From NCBI RefSeq assembly GCF_900113015.1, contig NZ_FONV01000036.1, positions 1 through 39,176 of the forward strand: a stretch of 39,176 bases of DNA, written 5' to 3'. The translations under genes were made by a program, and so were the position numbers. Positions 16,508 to 24,382 of the stretch are shown here, piece after piece. Numbering within the stretch: the first letter of the stretch is position 1; each line of letters opens with the position of its first letter. Below the pieces are notes generated by a model that saw only the letters and a program-made list of their open reading frames with translations, was not told the origin of the DNA and ran no database searches. The DNA is from Actinoplanes philippinensis (GTDB lineage: Bacteria; Actinomycetota; Actinomycetes; Mycobacteriales; Micromonosporaceae).

Positions 16508-16951
16508 ATGGAGACGCTCACCATCGGCGAACTCTCCGCCCGCAGCGGAGTGGCCCCGTCGGCGCTGCGCTTCTACGAGCGGGAGGGGCTCATCCACGCC
16601 TCCCGGACCAGCGGCAACCAGCGGCGATACGACCGGGCCGAGCTGCGGCGGGTGTCCTTCATCAAGATCGCCCAGCAGGTCGGGGTGTCGCTCGACGAGA
16701 TCCGGGAGGCCCTCGACTCCCTGCCGGAGAACCGCACCCCCACCAAGGCCGACTGGTCCCGGCTCTCGGCCCGCTGGCGCTACCGGCTGCAGGAGCGGAT
16801 CACCGTCCTGGAGCGGCTCCGTGACGAGCTCAGCGGGTGCATCGGCTGCGGCTGCCTCTCGCTGCAGCGGTGCAAGCTCGCCAACCCGGGCGACCGGCTC
16901 GCCGCGGGTGGCACCGGACCCCAGCGCATCCTCAACCCCGCCGTGAGCTGA
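16508..16951 (+). CDS. soxR: SoxR-type redox-sensing MerR-family regulator
   Basis: This 147-residue transcription activator senses redox-cycling agents through a [2Fe-2S] cluster. The ATG at 16508 follows AAGGAG by 4 bases. The N-terminal winged HTH (TIGELSARSGVAPSALRFYE, then GNQRRYDRAELRRVSFI) is followed by a dimerisation helix. The cluster site CIGCGCLSLQRC supplies Cys111, Cys114, Cys116 and Cys122, the spacing of E. coli SoxR. It is divergent from the split transketolase genes with a shared dyad, so those genes are the obvious candidate targets. In actinomycetes SoxR typically answers to redox-active metabolites rather than general superoxide stress. Confidence 0.94.
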   Translation: METLTIGELSARSGVAPSALRFYEREGLIHASRTSGNQRRYDRAELRRVSFIKIAQQVGVSLDEIREALDSLPENRTPTKADWSRLSARWRYRLQERITVLERLRDELSGCIGCGCLSLQRCKLANPGDRLAAGGTGPQRILNPAVS

Positions 16952-16961
16952 CCCGGTCGCG

Positions 16962-17606
16962 TCACCGGAACCGGAAGATCCGGCCCTCGGCCGGCAACGG
17001 CTCCGGCGTGCCGGTGAAGCGGTGCGCCCCCACGGCGAACAGCACCCCGCCGGGCGCGGTGAACGCCAGCTCGGCGAGGCCTGCCTCGGCCAGCCACTCG
17101 CGGATCGCGGGCGTCAGGTCCGGTGCCCGGCGGGTCCTCGTCCAGATCACCGTCGCGCCGGGCGCACACAGGCTGGGCAGGGTGGCGACCGTTCGGCGTA
17201 CGCCGGCGTCGTCGATGTTGCCCAGCACGCCCGCCATGAGGACGAGATCGGCCGGGACCGCCTCCCGGTAGGCCGCCAGGTCGCCGGCGTCGGCCTCGCG
17301 GACGGTCACGCCCTCCAGACCGGCCGCCGCCGCCCTCGCCCGGGCGGCGGCGACGTTACGCCCGTCGAACTCGATCAGCGTGGCCCGTACCCGCGCCGCG
17401 TCCGGCCGGGCCGCCAGCACCTCCAGCAGGTCATGGCCCTGGCCGGCGCACATGCTGACGACCGTGAGCCGCGGCTCGGGCCGCTCGTCGAGCCACGCGC
17501 CGATGTGCTCCTGAACCACCCGCAGCCGCTGCGCCAGCGCCGATCCGGGGTCCGCGTAGTCGCGGTGCCAGTCGTGCCAGTCCCTGTCCCCACCCATGCG
17601 AAACAT
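16962..17606 (-). CDS. Class I SAM-dependent methyltransferase
   Basis: The product is about 214 residues from the ATG at 17606; the frame is open to 17651 and a further ATG lies at 17597, so the start is uncertain. The N-terminus GGDRDWHDWHRDYADPGSAL leads into a Rossmann fold with the SAM loop VVSMCAGQGHDLL, an acidic ribose-binding ATLIEFDGRN, and VREADAGDLAAYREAVPADLVLMAGVLGNI. This resembles a class of actinobacterial methyltransferases near SAM-dependent DUF families; no substrate can be named. It is convergent with soxR, 10 bases apart, and divergent from the secreted protein gene at 17671. Confidence 0.85.
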   Translation of the reverse strand: MFRMGGDRDWHDWHRDYADPGSALAQRLRVVQEHIGAWLDERPEPRLTVVSMCAGQGHDLLEVLAARPDAARVRATLIEFDGRNVAAARARAAAAGLEGVTVREADAGDLAAYREAVPADLVLMAGVLGNIDDAGVRRTVATLPSLCAPGATVIWTRTRRAPDLTPAIREWLAEAGLAELAFTAPGGVLFAVGAHRFTGTPEPLPAEGRIFRFR

Positions 17607-17670
17607 CGTGCCAGTGTCGGACCCCGTCGATATGATGACGCTCGATTTCATCTACGGGGGAGGAATCCGC

Positions 17671-19020
17671 GTGTTCAAGCGCACTGGCATCGCTGCGCTC
17701 TTTTTCGCATCACTGCTGCTCACGCCCACCGCGGCGCTGGCCGCTCCGGCCGACGGGCTGACGCTCGAGCTCTACGACGTGACCGCGGCCATCGGCTCCA
17801 CCGACGACGGCACATGGGTCATCCTGGTGAACACCGGCGACGAGGCGATCGATCTGCCCGAGGTGCGGCTGACGGCTGACGCCGGCGATCTCGCGGGCAA
17901 GGCGGTCATCGACGGCGGGTCCTACTGCTCCGGCGACGGATCCACGCTCACCTGCACCTATCCGGCCATGTCGGTGCGAGCGCACGGGTATGAGCAGCTT
18001 CCCAAGCTCTTCGTGCGGCCCACCGAGGCCGCACAGGCCGGGGACACCGGGACGGTGAAGATCGCCGTCGGTGAGGCCACCGGCACGATCAACGTGACCA
18101 TCGCCGAGGTGGTCAGCCTCGTGGCCGAGCCCGAGGTCGCGACCTCGGGAGCACCGGGGTCCACCGTGACCTTCGCGCCGGGCATCACCAACGCCGGCGA
18201 CAAGCCCATTCAGGGCATCGTGTTCGACGGCGGGGCCGGCTCGCTCAACGTCGACTTCGAGCACCGGTTCAGCAACTGTCGGTACGCCCCCGGTGAGTTC
18301 TACTGCACCCTTGACGAGGTGCTGGAGCCCGGCAAGACCTACGTGCCGGCCGAGGGTGTGCCCCTGAAAATCCGCCGGGACGCGCCGGCGCCGATGCAGC
18401 TCACCAGCGGCTCGCACGTCCAGACCGTTACCGACGCGGCGAGGTGGCTGGCGGACTTCAAGGAGCGTAACCCGGTCTCCACCGCGGGCACGGGCGGTCC
18501 GCTGCGGCTGGTGGAGAAGCCCGCGGCACGTGCCGCCCGGGCCGGTGGCGCCCAGACCGACCCGGAGTGGTCCGACGACTACACCAGCATCACCGTCGAT
18601 GTCACGGGTGAGAACCTGCCGGACGAGGCGGCGGTCGGGGCATCGGCACGCGGCCGGGTCGGCACCGAGGTCGACGTGCAGGTCGGTCTGCGCAACCGTG
18701 GCCCGGCCCGCATCGACGCGTTCCGCATGGACGTCCCGGTCACCTATCCGTCCGTCAGCGTGGTCATCCCGGCGGGGGCGACCGTCGTGTCATATGACGA
18801 GGAGCAGTGCTACCAGCGGGCTGCCGACTCCTACCACTGCCAGTTCCGTGACCTGGAGGTCGGCCAGAAGCTGACCGTGCCGTTCCGGCTCCGCATCGAC
18901 AGCGCCGGGACGTCGACCGGCTCGGTCACGGTCACGACGGCCGACTACTCGGGTACACCCGGCCCGGACAGCAATCGCGGCAACAACACCGCCAAGCTGA
19001 CGGTGACCGGTCGCGCCTGA
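17671..19020 (+). CDS. Secreted protein with DUF11/CARDB-like beta domains
   Basis: The GTG at 17671 follows GGGGGAGG by 7 bases and opens a clear Sec signal peptide (FKRTGIAALFFASLLLTPTA, cleavage likely after ALA). The mature protein of about 425 residues has at least two immunoglobulin-like modules. The last (about 340-449) has LRNRGPARIDAFRMDVPV, an YxRAADSYHCQF cysteine strand and PDSNRGNNTAKLTV, the SNxGNNxA ending of DUF11 domains. Paired cysteines in the middle modules suggest disulfides. No membrane anchor or LPXTG motif is present. The function is probably surface or extracellular structural; nothing enzymatic is visible. A strong terminator follows at 19035. Confidence 0.85.
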   Translation: MFKRTGIAALFFASLLLTPTAALAAPADGLTLELYDVTAAIGSTDDGTWVILVNTGDEAIDLPEVRLTADAGDLAGKAVIDGGSYCSGDGSTLTCTYPAMSVRAHGYEQLPKLFVRPTEAAQAGDTGTVKIAVGEATGTINVTIAEVVSLVAEPEVATSGAPGSTVTFAPGITNAGDKPIQGIVFDGGAGSLNVDFEHRFSNCRYAPGEFYCTLDEVLEPGKTYVPAEGVPLKIRRDAPAPMQLTSGSHVQTVTDAARWLADFKERNPVSTAGTGGPLRLVEKPAARAARAGGAQTDPEWSDDYTSITVDVTGENLPDEAAVGASARGRVGTEVDVQVGLRNRGPARIDAFRMDVPVTYPSVSVVIPAGATVVSYDEEQCYQRAADSYHCQFRDLEVGQKLTVPFRLRIDSAGTSTGSVTVTTADYSGTPGPDSNRGNNTAKLTVTGRA

Positions 19021-19034
19021 CCCTGCTGAAACGA

Positions 19035-19067
19035 ATGGGCCACACCTCACGCCGAGGTGTGGCCCAT
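19035..19067 (+). terminator. Terminator hairpin after the secreted DUF11-like gene
   Basis: A perfect 14-bp stem (ATGGGCCACACCTC and its complement) encloses a 5-base loop, 15 bases after the stop. It lacks a U-tract, as is usual for actinomycete terminators. Confidence 0.8.
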
Positions 19068-19406
19068 CCGCACTCCGCTATAACCTGCTGCGGCGGCGAG
19101 AGGCTCCAGTGGACAGAGGGCGCCAATAGCGGGCTGTCGTGCCTCTGGCGATCTGCTGGAGCGCTTCAACGTCGATCTCTGGCGCATTCGTCCCGCGAGG
19201 CTGGTTCGATCGCTGGCGAGCCGAGGGGGCCGTGAACAGGGCGTTCGTACGCACCGCCGGACCCGTGCGTTGTCGCGTATTCGTCGCGACGAGGGAGATC
19301 ACCTGGGTCGCGGTGAGATCGAGTAAGACTCCAGATGTATCACGAGCAACCCCCGCTGTCCTGCGTTCGCGCAGTTCAGCGGGGGTTTTCGCTGCTCCAG
19401 GTAGAG
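19068..19406. other. Intergenic stretch without a convincing gene
   Basis: Open frames exist on both strands but none has a convincing start, binding site or recognisable protein; the plus-strand frame runs into the antisense of tRNA-Ser and is not credible. The stretch is bounded on both sides by strong hairpins (19035-19067 and 19350-19389), so a short untranslated RNA of about 280 bases on the plus strand is possible but unproven. Confidence 0.4.
19350..19389. terminator. UUCG-capped terminator hairpin beside tRNA-Ser
   Basis: Outer stem CCCCCGCTG pairs with CAGCGGGGG, and inner stem CTGCG pairs with CGCAG around a TTCG loop, separated by a 2x2 internal loop. On the plus strand TTTT follows. 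On the minus strand it lies 17 bases past the tRNA-Ser 3' end, so it probably ends the tRNA transcript and may work in both directions. Confidence 0.75.
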
Positions 19407-19491
19407 CGGAGGGCGTGGGATTCGAACCCACGATGAGTTACCCCATACCGGTTTTCAAGACCGGCGCCATCGGCCACTAGGCGAGCCCTCC
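19407..19491 (-). tRNA. tRNA-Ser (anticodon TGA)
   Basis: The reverse strand folds as a class II tRNA: acceptor GGAGGGC/GCCCTCC, anticodon stem CCGGT around CTTGAAA (anticodon TGA), a long serine variable arm, and T-loop GTTCGAATC. Discriminator base is G and the CCA end is not encoded. Length is 85 bases. Confidence 0.96.
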
Positions 19492-19558
19492 CGTAGTGCC
19501 GCTCCAGTCTGCCACCCGCACTTGGATCGTGTCGTACCGGTGGGGCAGAGTCGGCCGT

Positions 19559-20521
19559 ATGCGCGCGATCGTGATCGAGGACAAGCAGTTGGTGTGGGCC
19601 GAGGTTCCGGATCCGGAGGCGGCCGAGGGCGAGGTCGTCGTCGATGTCACGGCGTCGGCGGTCAACCGGGCGGACGTTCTGCAGCGGCAGGGCTTCTATC
19701 CGCCGCCTCCGGGCGCCAGCGCCTATCCGGGGCTGGAGTGCTCGGGGGTGATCAGTGCGGTCGGTCCCGGGGTGACCGGCCATCACGTCGGTGAGCGGGT
19801 GTGTGCGCTGCTCGCCGGTGGCGGCTACGCCGAGCGGGTGGCGGTGCCCGCGGGGCAGCTGCTGCCGGTGCCGGCGGGGCTGTCGCTGGTCGAGGCGGCG
19901 TCGCTGCCGGAGGTGGCGTGCACGGTGTGGTCCAACGTGGTGGATCGCGATCGGCTGCGTCCCGGCGAGACACTGCTGGTGCACGGCGGCGGCAGCGGGA
20001 TCGGCACGTTCGCGGTGCAGCTGGGCGCGGCGCTGGGTGCGACGGTCCTGGTCACCGCGCGGGCGAGCAAACACGAGCGGCTGCGCGCGCTCGGCGCCGA
20101 TCTGACGATCGACTATCAGAACGACGATTTCGTACGGTCGGTCGTGAACCACACCGGCGGAAGAGGCGTCGACGTCGTCCTGGACATCATCGGAGCGAAG
20201 TATCTGGCCCGCAACATCGAGGCGCTCGCACCGGACGGCCGGATCACGGTGATCGGCATGCAGGGCGGCCGGACCACCGAGCTGGATCTGGGCGCGCTGA
20301 TGGCCAAGCGGGGGCGCGTGTCGTCGACGTCGCTGCGGGCCCGGCCGGCCGCGGACAAGGCGCGGATCGTGGCCGGTGTCCGTGACCAGGTGTGGCCGCT
20401 GGTGGCGGCCGGTCTGGTGAAGCCGATCGTGCACCGTACGTTCCCGTTGGCGGAGGCAGCCGCGGCGCACGAGTTGCTGGAGTCGAGCGACCACTTCGGC
20501 AAGATCCTGCTGCAGCGCTGA
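19559..20521 (+). CDS. NAD(P)H:quinone oxidoreductase, MDR/zeta-crystallin family
   Basis: This 320-residue medium-chain reductase probably reduces quinones or similar acceptors with NADPH. RADVLQRQGFYPPPPGASAYPGLECSG is typical of the PIG3/quinone oxidoreductase branch. The cofactor fold has VHGGGSGIGTFAVQLG, which lacks the zinc ligands of alcohol dehydrogenases. GGRGVDVVLDIIGAKYLARN and the C-terminal SSDHFGKILL are also typical. The ATG at 19559 is chosen over the open frame back to 19496, which overlaps the tRNA boundary. CAGAGT 7 bases upstream may be a leaderless -10. Confidence 0.92.
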   Translation: MRAIVIEDKQLVWAEVPDPEAAEGEVVVDVTASAVNRADVLQRQGFYPPPPGASAYPGLECSGVISAVGPGVTGHHVGERVCALLAGGGYAERVAVPAGQLLPVPAGLSLVEAASLPEVACTVWSNVVDRDRLRPGETLLVHGGGSGIGTFAVQLGAALGATVLVTARASKHERLRALGADLTIDYQNDDFVRSVVNHTGGRGVDVVLDIIGAKYLARNIEALAPDGRITVIGMQGGRTTELDLGALMAKRGRVSSTSLRARPAADKARIVAGVRDQVWPLVAAGLVKPIVHRTFPLAEAAAAHELLESSDHFGKILLQR

Positions 20522-20680
20522 GGGCACATCACACTTTCGGGTGCACCGCGGTGAAGCCATATGTCGGATAAGGCAGTATATGCGGCGAGTCGCGGCCGCA
20601 TCCGGCCACACCATCCCCAGCATGGACGGACAACGCGTCCGACGCCGGACGCGTGCCGTATCCGACCGCAGGGGGACATC

Positions 20681-21304
20681 GTGACGTACGCACCACACCG
20701 TTCCGCGCCCGCCCGCGAAGCACGCCGAGCACCCACCCGCCACGCGCCGGCCCGCCGGCCCCGGTCCCGCCGGGACGAGACCGACATGCACCGGTGGCGT
20801 GTCCGGCGCTGGATCGCCGGGGGCATGCTCTCCTCCGCCGCACTGGTCGCCTTCGGCGCGTGGGCGGTCCTCACCACCCCGTCCACCGTCGTGGTGACCG
20901 CCGCCGACCCGGACGCAGCGCGCGCCGCCGAATTCGGATTCGAGGTCACCGGCTTGCGGTGCGGGGTGTCGTCGATCGGCCCCGAGGACACGGCGCCGAA
21001 GCCCGCCGGACAATTCTGCCTGCTCGACCTCGAAGTGACGAACAACAGCGGGGAGCCGAAACTTCTCGACAGTGGCGCACAACGTGTCCACGACACCAAC
21101 GGGGTAGCCTACGCCGTCGCGGATCAGGCCGCGGAGTTTCTCGATGACAGCGGATCACCGCTGTTCACCGAAGTCGCCCCGGGCGAGACGGTGAGCGGTG
21201 TCCTGCCCTTCGACGTGCCCTCTGACGTGCGGCTCCGTGAGGCCACACTGACCGGTCCGGGGTCCACTCCGGGCGTACGCGTGATGTTGCCCGAACCCCG
21301 CTGA
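20681..21304 (+). CDS. Membrane-anchored DUF4352-like extracytoplasmic protein
   Basis: The GTG at 20681 follows GGGGGA by 4 bases and gives 207 residues. A basic N-terminal tail (about 1-50, many Arg/Ala/Pro) precedes one membrane helix (WIAGGMLSSAALVAFGAWAVL). The outside part has a beta-sandwich like the DUF4352 / telokin-like domain: two cysteines (LRCGVSS and QFCLLDLEVTNNSGEP), ADQAAEFLDDSG and EVAPGETVSGVLPFDVP. In this family such domains sit on actinobacterial and firmicute membrane proteins of unknown role. The next gene begins about 200 bases further on and is separately started. Confidence 0.8.
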   Translation: MTYAPHRSAPAREARRAPTRHAPARRPRSRRDETDMHRWRVRRWIAGGMLSSAALVAFGAWAVLTTPSTVVVTAADPDAARAAEFGFEVTGLRCGVSSIGPEDTAPKPAGQFCLLDLEVTNNSGEPKLLDSGAQRVHDTNGVAYAVADQAAEFLDDSGSPLFTEVAPGETVSGVLPFDVPSDVRLREATLTGPGSTPGVRVMLPEPR

Positions 21305-21512
21305 AAACAGTGTTTATCCGTTCGTGATCGGGGATCAATTACGTGAATCACGCCCCGGCGGATTCGATGTTGTGTTGGCATGGTCCACGGAATACGCACG
21401 GTTGTCCGGGTTCCCATTGCCCACCTTCGACGGCGGGCTAAACGCGGCGGCAGCATCGGCCGCGTTCGGATGGGATTCGCGTGAGTGCCCCGGGCCTATT
21501 TCGGAGGCAACA

Positions 21513-22472
21513 CTGCACGGTTCGTCCACCCGGCGGGTGCTGACCGCCGGCGCGCTTGCGCTGGCCGTCATCGCACCGGCCCCAGAGCAGGCCGAGCACG
21601 GCACGGAAGCGGTCAGCACACCGCTCCGGGCCCTGCCGGCCACACCGGAGCTCGCGGATCATCCGCTGGGCACAGAGGTCCAGAGCCGACAGCTGGGAGC
21701 GTCAGCGATGGACACGAGGAAGGCGCCGTGGAACCGGCTCCGTGAACTCCGGTTCGACGCCGGGTTCGAGGCGGCGCCGGTACGGGACGGGCTCGAGGCC
21801 CGCGCCGCAGCCGCCGAACGGGCGTCCCGCGCGAACCCGCGCCGAGCCGTCACCGCGCGGCCGGCCGCCCGGGTCCGCCCGTCACCGGTCTCCCGCCGTC
21901 CCGCGGCCCTCGCCCGTCAGGCCGCCCGGCCGGTCGAGGCCCGTCAGATCGCCCGGCCCGTGGAGGGGCGTCAGGTCGCCCGAGCCGCCGCACGCCCGGT
22001 GGCCCGCGCTCAGGCGGCACGACCCGTCGTCAAGCGCGTCACGGTCCAGCAGAGGCGCGTGAGCATGCCGGAGAGGGGATCGGTACGCCGGAGCACCCGC
22101 AGCACCACGGTGCGGCGGCTCGGGGCGTCCGCGGGCTCCCGGGACATGCGTGCGGTGATCGCCTACGCCAGGGCACAGGTCGGCAAGCGGTACGTCCGTG
22201 GCGGCGAGGGCGGTAACGGCTTCGACTGCTCCGGGCTCACCAAACGGGCGTACGCGAGAGCCGGCCTGAATCTGCCGCACTCGTCCGGAGGGCAGGCCCG
22301 CCGGGCCAGGGCGGTGTCGCGCTCGCAGGCCCGTCCCGGCGATCTGGTGGTCGGCCGCGGACATGTAGGGATCTACATGGGCAACGGGATGATGATCGAC
22401 GCGGGGAACCGCCGTACCGGTGTGGTCTACCGCAAGGTGTACCGAGGGCTGTCGGTCTCCCGGCTGCACTGA
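21513..22472 (+). CDS. Secreted NlpC/P60 peptidoglycan hydrolase (possible CTG start)
   Basis: This is a cell-wall hydrolase with a C-terminal NlpC/P60 domain. The frame is open from 21324, but the signal-peptide-like sequence begins at a CTG (21513) that sits 5 bases after a perfect GGAGG; no ATG or GTG has comparable support (an in-frame GTG at 21537 is the alternative). From 21513 the product is 319 residues: signal sequence RRVLTAGALALAVIAPAP, a long Arg/Ala/Pro linker with ARPVEARQ-like repeats (about 110-180), then the catalytic domain with NGFDCSGL (Cys239) and GHVGIYMG (His284). The third polar position (MMIDAG) is Asp where His is usual. The substrate is peptidoglycan by family. Confidence 0.85.
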   Translation: MHGSSTRRVLTAGALALAVIAPAPEQAEHGTEAVSTPLRALPATPELADHPLGTEVQSRQLGASAMDTRKAPWNRLRELRFDAGFEAAPVRDGLEARAAAAERASRANPRRAVTARPAARVRPSPVSRRPAALARQAARPVEARQIARPVEGRQVARAAARPVARAQAARPVVKRVTVQQRRVSMPERGSVRRSTRSTTVRRLGASAGSRDMRAVIAYARAQVGKRYVRGGEGGNGFDCSGLTKRAYARAGLNLPHSSGGQARRARAVSRSQARPGDLVVGRGHVGIYMGNGMMIDAGNRRTGVVYRKVYRGLSVSRLH

Positions 22473-22794
22473 GGCCGGGCCGGAAAGTGGCCGGACAGCA
22501 GTCAGCACCCGCCAAGACCTGACGGGTGCCGACTCGCTGACCGCCGCTGCCGCGACAACACGGCGGCCGATCACCACCAGGCGCGGGGATCTCTGCCGCA
22601 CACACCCGGTCGGATGTCTGACAGAAGCATTACCGAGGACGACTCAACTCATGCGCACCACCTGTGCGTTTACCCGTACGAGTGACCACGCGTGGCAATG
22701 GGGACGAAAGGCGCTCGACACGTCGAACGGTTAGTCTCGGCCCATCGTGGGAAAACCGGATCAGTTTCCATGAGCATGCCGCCGGAGGCCCAGC
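22473..22794. other. Intergenic region with weak terminator and PEBP promoter
   Basis: A 7-bp stem (GCACCCG, 22505-22511, with CGGGTGC, 22523-22529) may end the NlpC/P60 transcript. TAGTCT near 22733 is a plausible -10 for the PEBP gene, and GGAGG precedes its ATG. No credible gene is seen. Confidence 0.5.
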
Positions 22795-23325
22795 ATGAGT
22801 CTTGACCGCGCCACGGCGCCCGATCCCTACGATGTCCTGCCACCGGTCCCGTCCTTCACGGTGACCAGCACGGACGTGACGGACGGGCAGCCTCTCGACG
22901 AGCTCTACGCGCACACCAGCGTCGGTGGGAAGAATCTGTCGCCGCAGCTCTCCTGGTCCGGGTTCCCGGCCGAGACCCGCGGCTTCGTGGTCACCTGCTT
23001 CGACCCGGACGCGCCGACCGGCAGTGGCTTCTGGCACTGGGTGCTGGTAAATCTGCCGGTGTCTGTGACGTCGCTGGAGCGCGGGGTGGAGCCGCTGCCG
23101 GAGGGCTCGTTCTGCGTGCGCAGCGACTACGGCGACCGTGCCTACGGTGGCGCCGCGCCGCCGCCGGGCGACCGCCCTCATCGGTACGTGTTCGCGGTGC
23201 ACGCGATCGACGTCGACCGTCTCGAGGTGACGCCGGACGCGTCGCCCGCCTACGTCGGCTTCAACCTGGCCTTCCACACCGTGGCCCGGGCGACGATCCG
23301 CCCGACCTTCCAGGTGCGCGGCTGA
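22795..23325 (+). CDS. YbhB/YbcL family PEBP-like protein
   Basis: This 176-residue protein belongs to the phosphatidylethanolamine-binding/Raf-kinase-inhibitor-like family. NLSPQLSWSGFPAETRGFVVTCFDPDAPTGSGFWHWVLVNLP contains the ligand-pocket DPDAP and HW motifs (given here as a family pattern), and GGAAPPPGDRPHRYVFAVHA contains the PxxGxxxHRY element. Bacterial members are small cytosolic proteins of uncertain function. ATG at 22795 has GGAGG upstream. A bidirectional terminator separates it from the convergent methyltransferase gene. Confidence 0.93.
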   Translation: MSLDRATAPDPYDVLPPVPSFTVTSTDVTDGQPLDELYAHTSVGGKNLSPQLSWSGFPAETRGFVVTCFDPDAPTGSGFWHWVLVNLPVSVTSLERGVEPLPEGSFCVRSDYGDRAYGGAAPPPGDRPHRYVFAVHAIDVDRLEVTPDASPAYVGFNLAFHTVARATIRPTFQVRG

Positions 23326-23348
23326 GACGCACCTTTCTCGTCGTACGG

Positions 23349-23381
23349 AACAGGCCGCCGGCACGGAGCCGGCGGCCTGTT
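23349..23381. terminator. Bidirectional terminator between convergent genes
   Basis: A perfect 14-bp stem (AACAGGCCGCCGGC and its complement) with a 5-base loop ends in TTT on the plus strand and, by symmetry, has AA/TT at the other end. It lies between the PEBP gene and the convergent methyltransferase gene. Confidence 0.85.
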
Positions 23382-23392
23382 TCTCGAACTGA

Positions 23393-24106
23393 TCAGCGGG
23401 GCGAACGGGCCACGCAGAAGACCGACTGACCGAACGGCGGCCGGACGATGCGCTCGGCGGCCTTGGTCACCGGCAGCACCAGCGAGTCATACACCTTCAC
23501 CATCGGCCCCTCCTTGGGGGCCAGCTTGAAGATGCTGGTCGCGGTGTAGTAGCCGAGCAGGCCCAGCGCGTTCGCGTAGTGGACCTTCTCGATCTCGAGG
23601 CCGGCCTCGACGAAGGCGGCGCTCAGCGTCTTCTTCGTGTAGCGGCGGATGTGCCCGGTGGCGATGTCCACCTGGCTCATCGCGAACATGAACGCCGGCA
23701 CGATGATGATCACCTTGCCGCCGGGGCGGACCAGCTCCCGCATGCTGCGCAGCGCGCCGACATGATCCTCGATGTGCTCGAGCACGTTGTAGGAGACGGC
23801 GGCACTGTACTCACCCGCGGGGTTCTCGACCGGGAGCAGCATCTGCTTCACGTCGATGTTCGGGTACTCAGCCATCCGCTCCTTGAGCAGGACGAGTCGA
23901 TCGGGATCAGCCTCGGTCGCGGTGAACTTCGGCAGGTGCTCGGCCCACTCGATCGCGTAGTCGCCGAGACCACTGCCGATCTCGATGGGGTTCTCGCCGA
24001 GGTGGGGGAGCGCAAGCTCCACGAACCACCTGCGGTGGTTCACCGCAGTGGCGAGGCCTTCGAGCACTTCGGACTGGATCCGCTGGTCTCCAGTGATGTC
24101 TGCCAT
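23393..24106 (-). CDS. Class I SAM-dependent methyltransferase (glycan-associated type)
   Basis: This 237-residue methyltransferase has NPIEIGSGLGDYAIEWA as its SAM loop, an acidic TATEADPDRL, YSAAVSYNVLEHIEDHVGALRSM as the post-strand-4 motif, and VRPGGKVIIIVPAF. The C-terminal helix LPVTKAAERIVRPPFGQS may touch the membrane. Proteins of this layout are often found beside membrane glycosyltransferases. Here it is divergent from the GT-C-type gene at 24383 with 276 bases between. The substrate is unknown, possibly a lipid-linked sugar. Confidence 0.88.
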   Translation of the reverse strand: MADITGDQRIQSEVLEGLATAVNHRRWFVELALPHLGENPIEIGSGLGDYAIEWAEHLPKFTATEADPDRLVLLKERMAEYPNIDVKQMLLPVENPAGEYSAAVSYNVLEHIEDHVGALRSMRELVRPGGKVIIIVPAFMFAMSQVDIATGHIRRYTKKTLSAAFVEAGLEIEKVHYANALGLLGYYTATSIFKLAPKEGPMVKVYDSLVLPVTKAAERIVRPPFGQSVFCVARSPR

Positions 24107-24366
24107 AGGTGAGGTTCCCTCATCTTGCCGATCTGAGTGACAGCGGGACCGCTGAAGTTAACCATCTACCGCGCCTAACCGAAAGTTGACCGCTGGTCAC
24201 CACCGATTTTTTGGCCTGATTGAGACATGCCCGGCCGGGCTCTCGCACGAGTTACCCCGCAGGGAGTTCACAGGTTGGTCACCTCGTTGGACACGCGGAA
24301 AACACGCGTACATATCGGCTCTATCACGCCTGGGGCGCACACCGCTGGCTTCTCGTAAACCTCGGT

Positions 24367-24372
24367 TAGGGT
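24367..24372 (+). promoter_or_regulatory. Likely -10 box of the GT-C glycosyltransferase gene
   Basis: TAGGGT ends 10 bases before the ATG at 24383, giving an almost leaderless transcript. It overlaps the alternative GTG start at 24371, which argues for 24383. The rest of the 276-base divergent region holds no gene that I can support. Confidence 0.45.
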
Positions 24373-24382
24373 GGCCGATGCT

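Noticed and set aside
19139..19480. Plus-strand small protein ending near tRNA-Ser
   Set aside because: Its C-terminus (GFEPTMSYPIPVFKTG) is simply the tRNA-Ser gene translated in the wrong strand, a common annotation artefact.
21305..21512. c-di-AMP (ydaO-type) riboswitch before the NlpC/P60 gene
   Set aside because: Such genes are often controlled this way, but I could not find the conserved stem elements in the leader.
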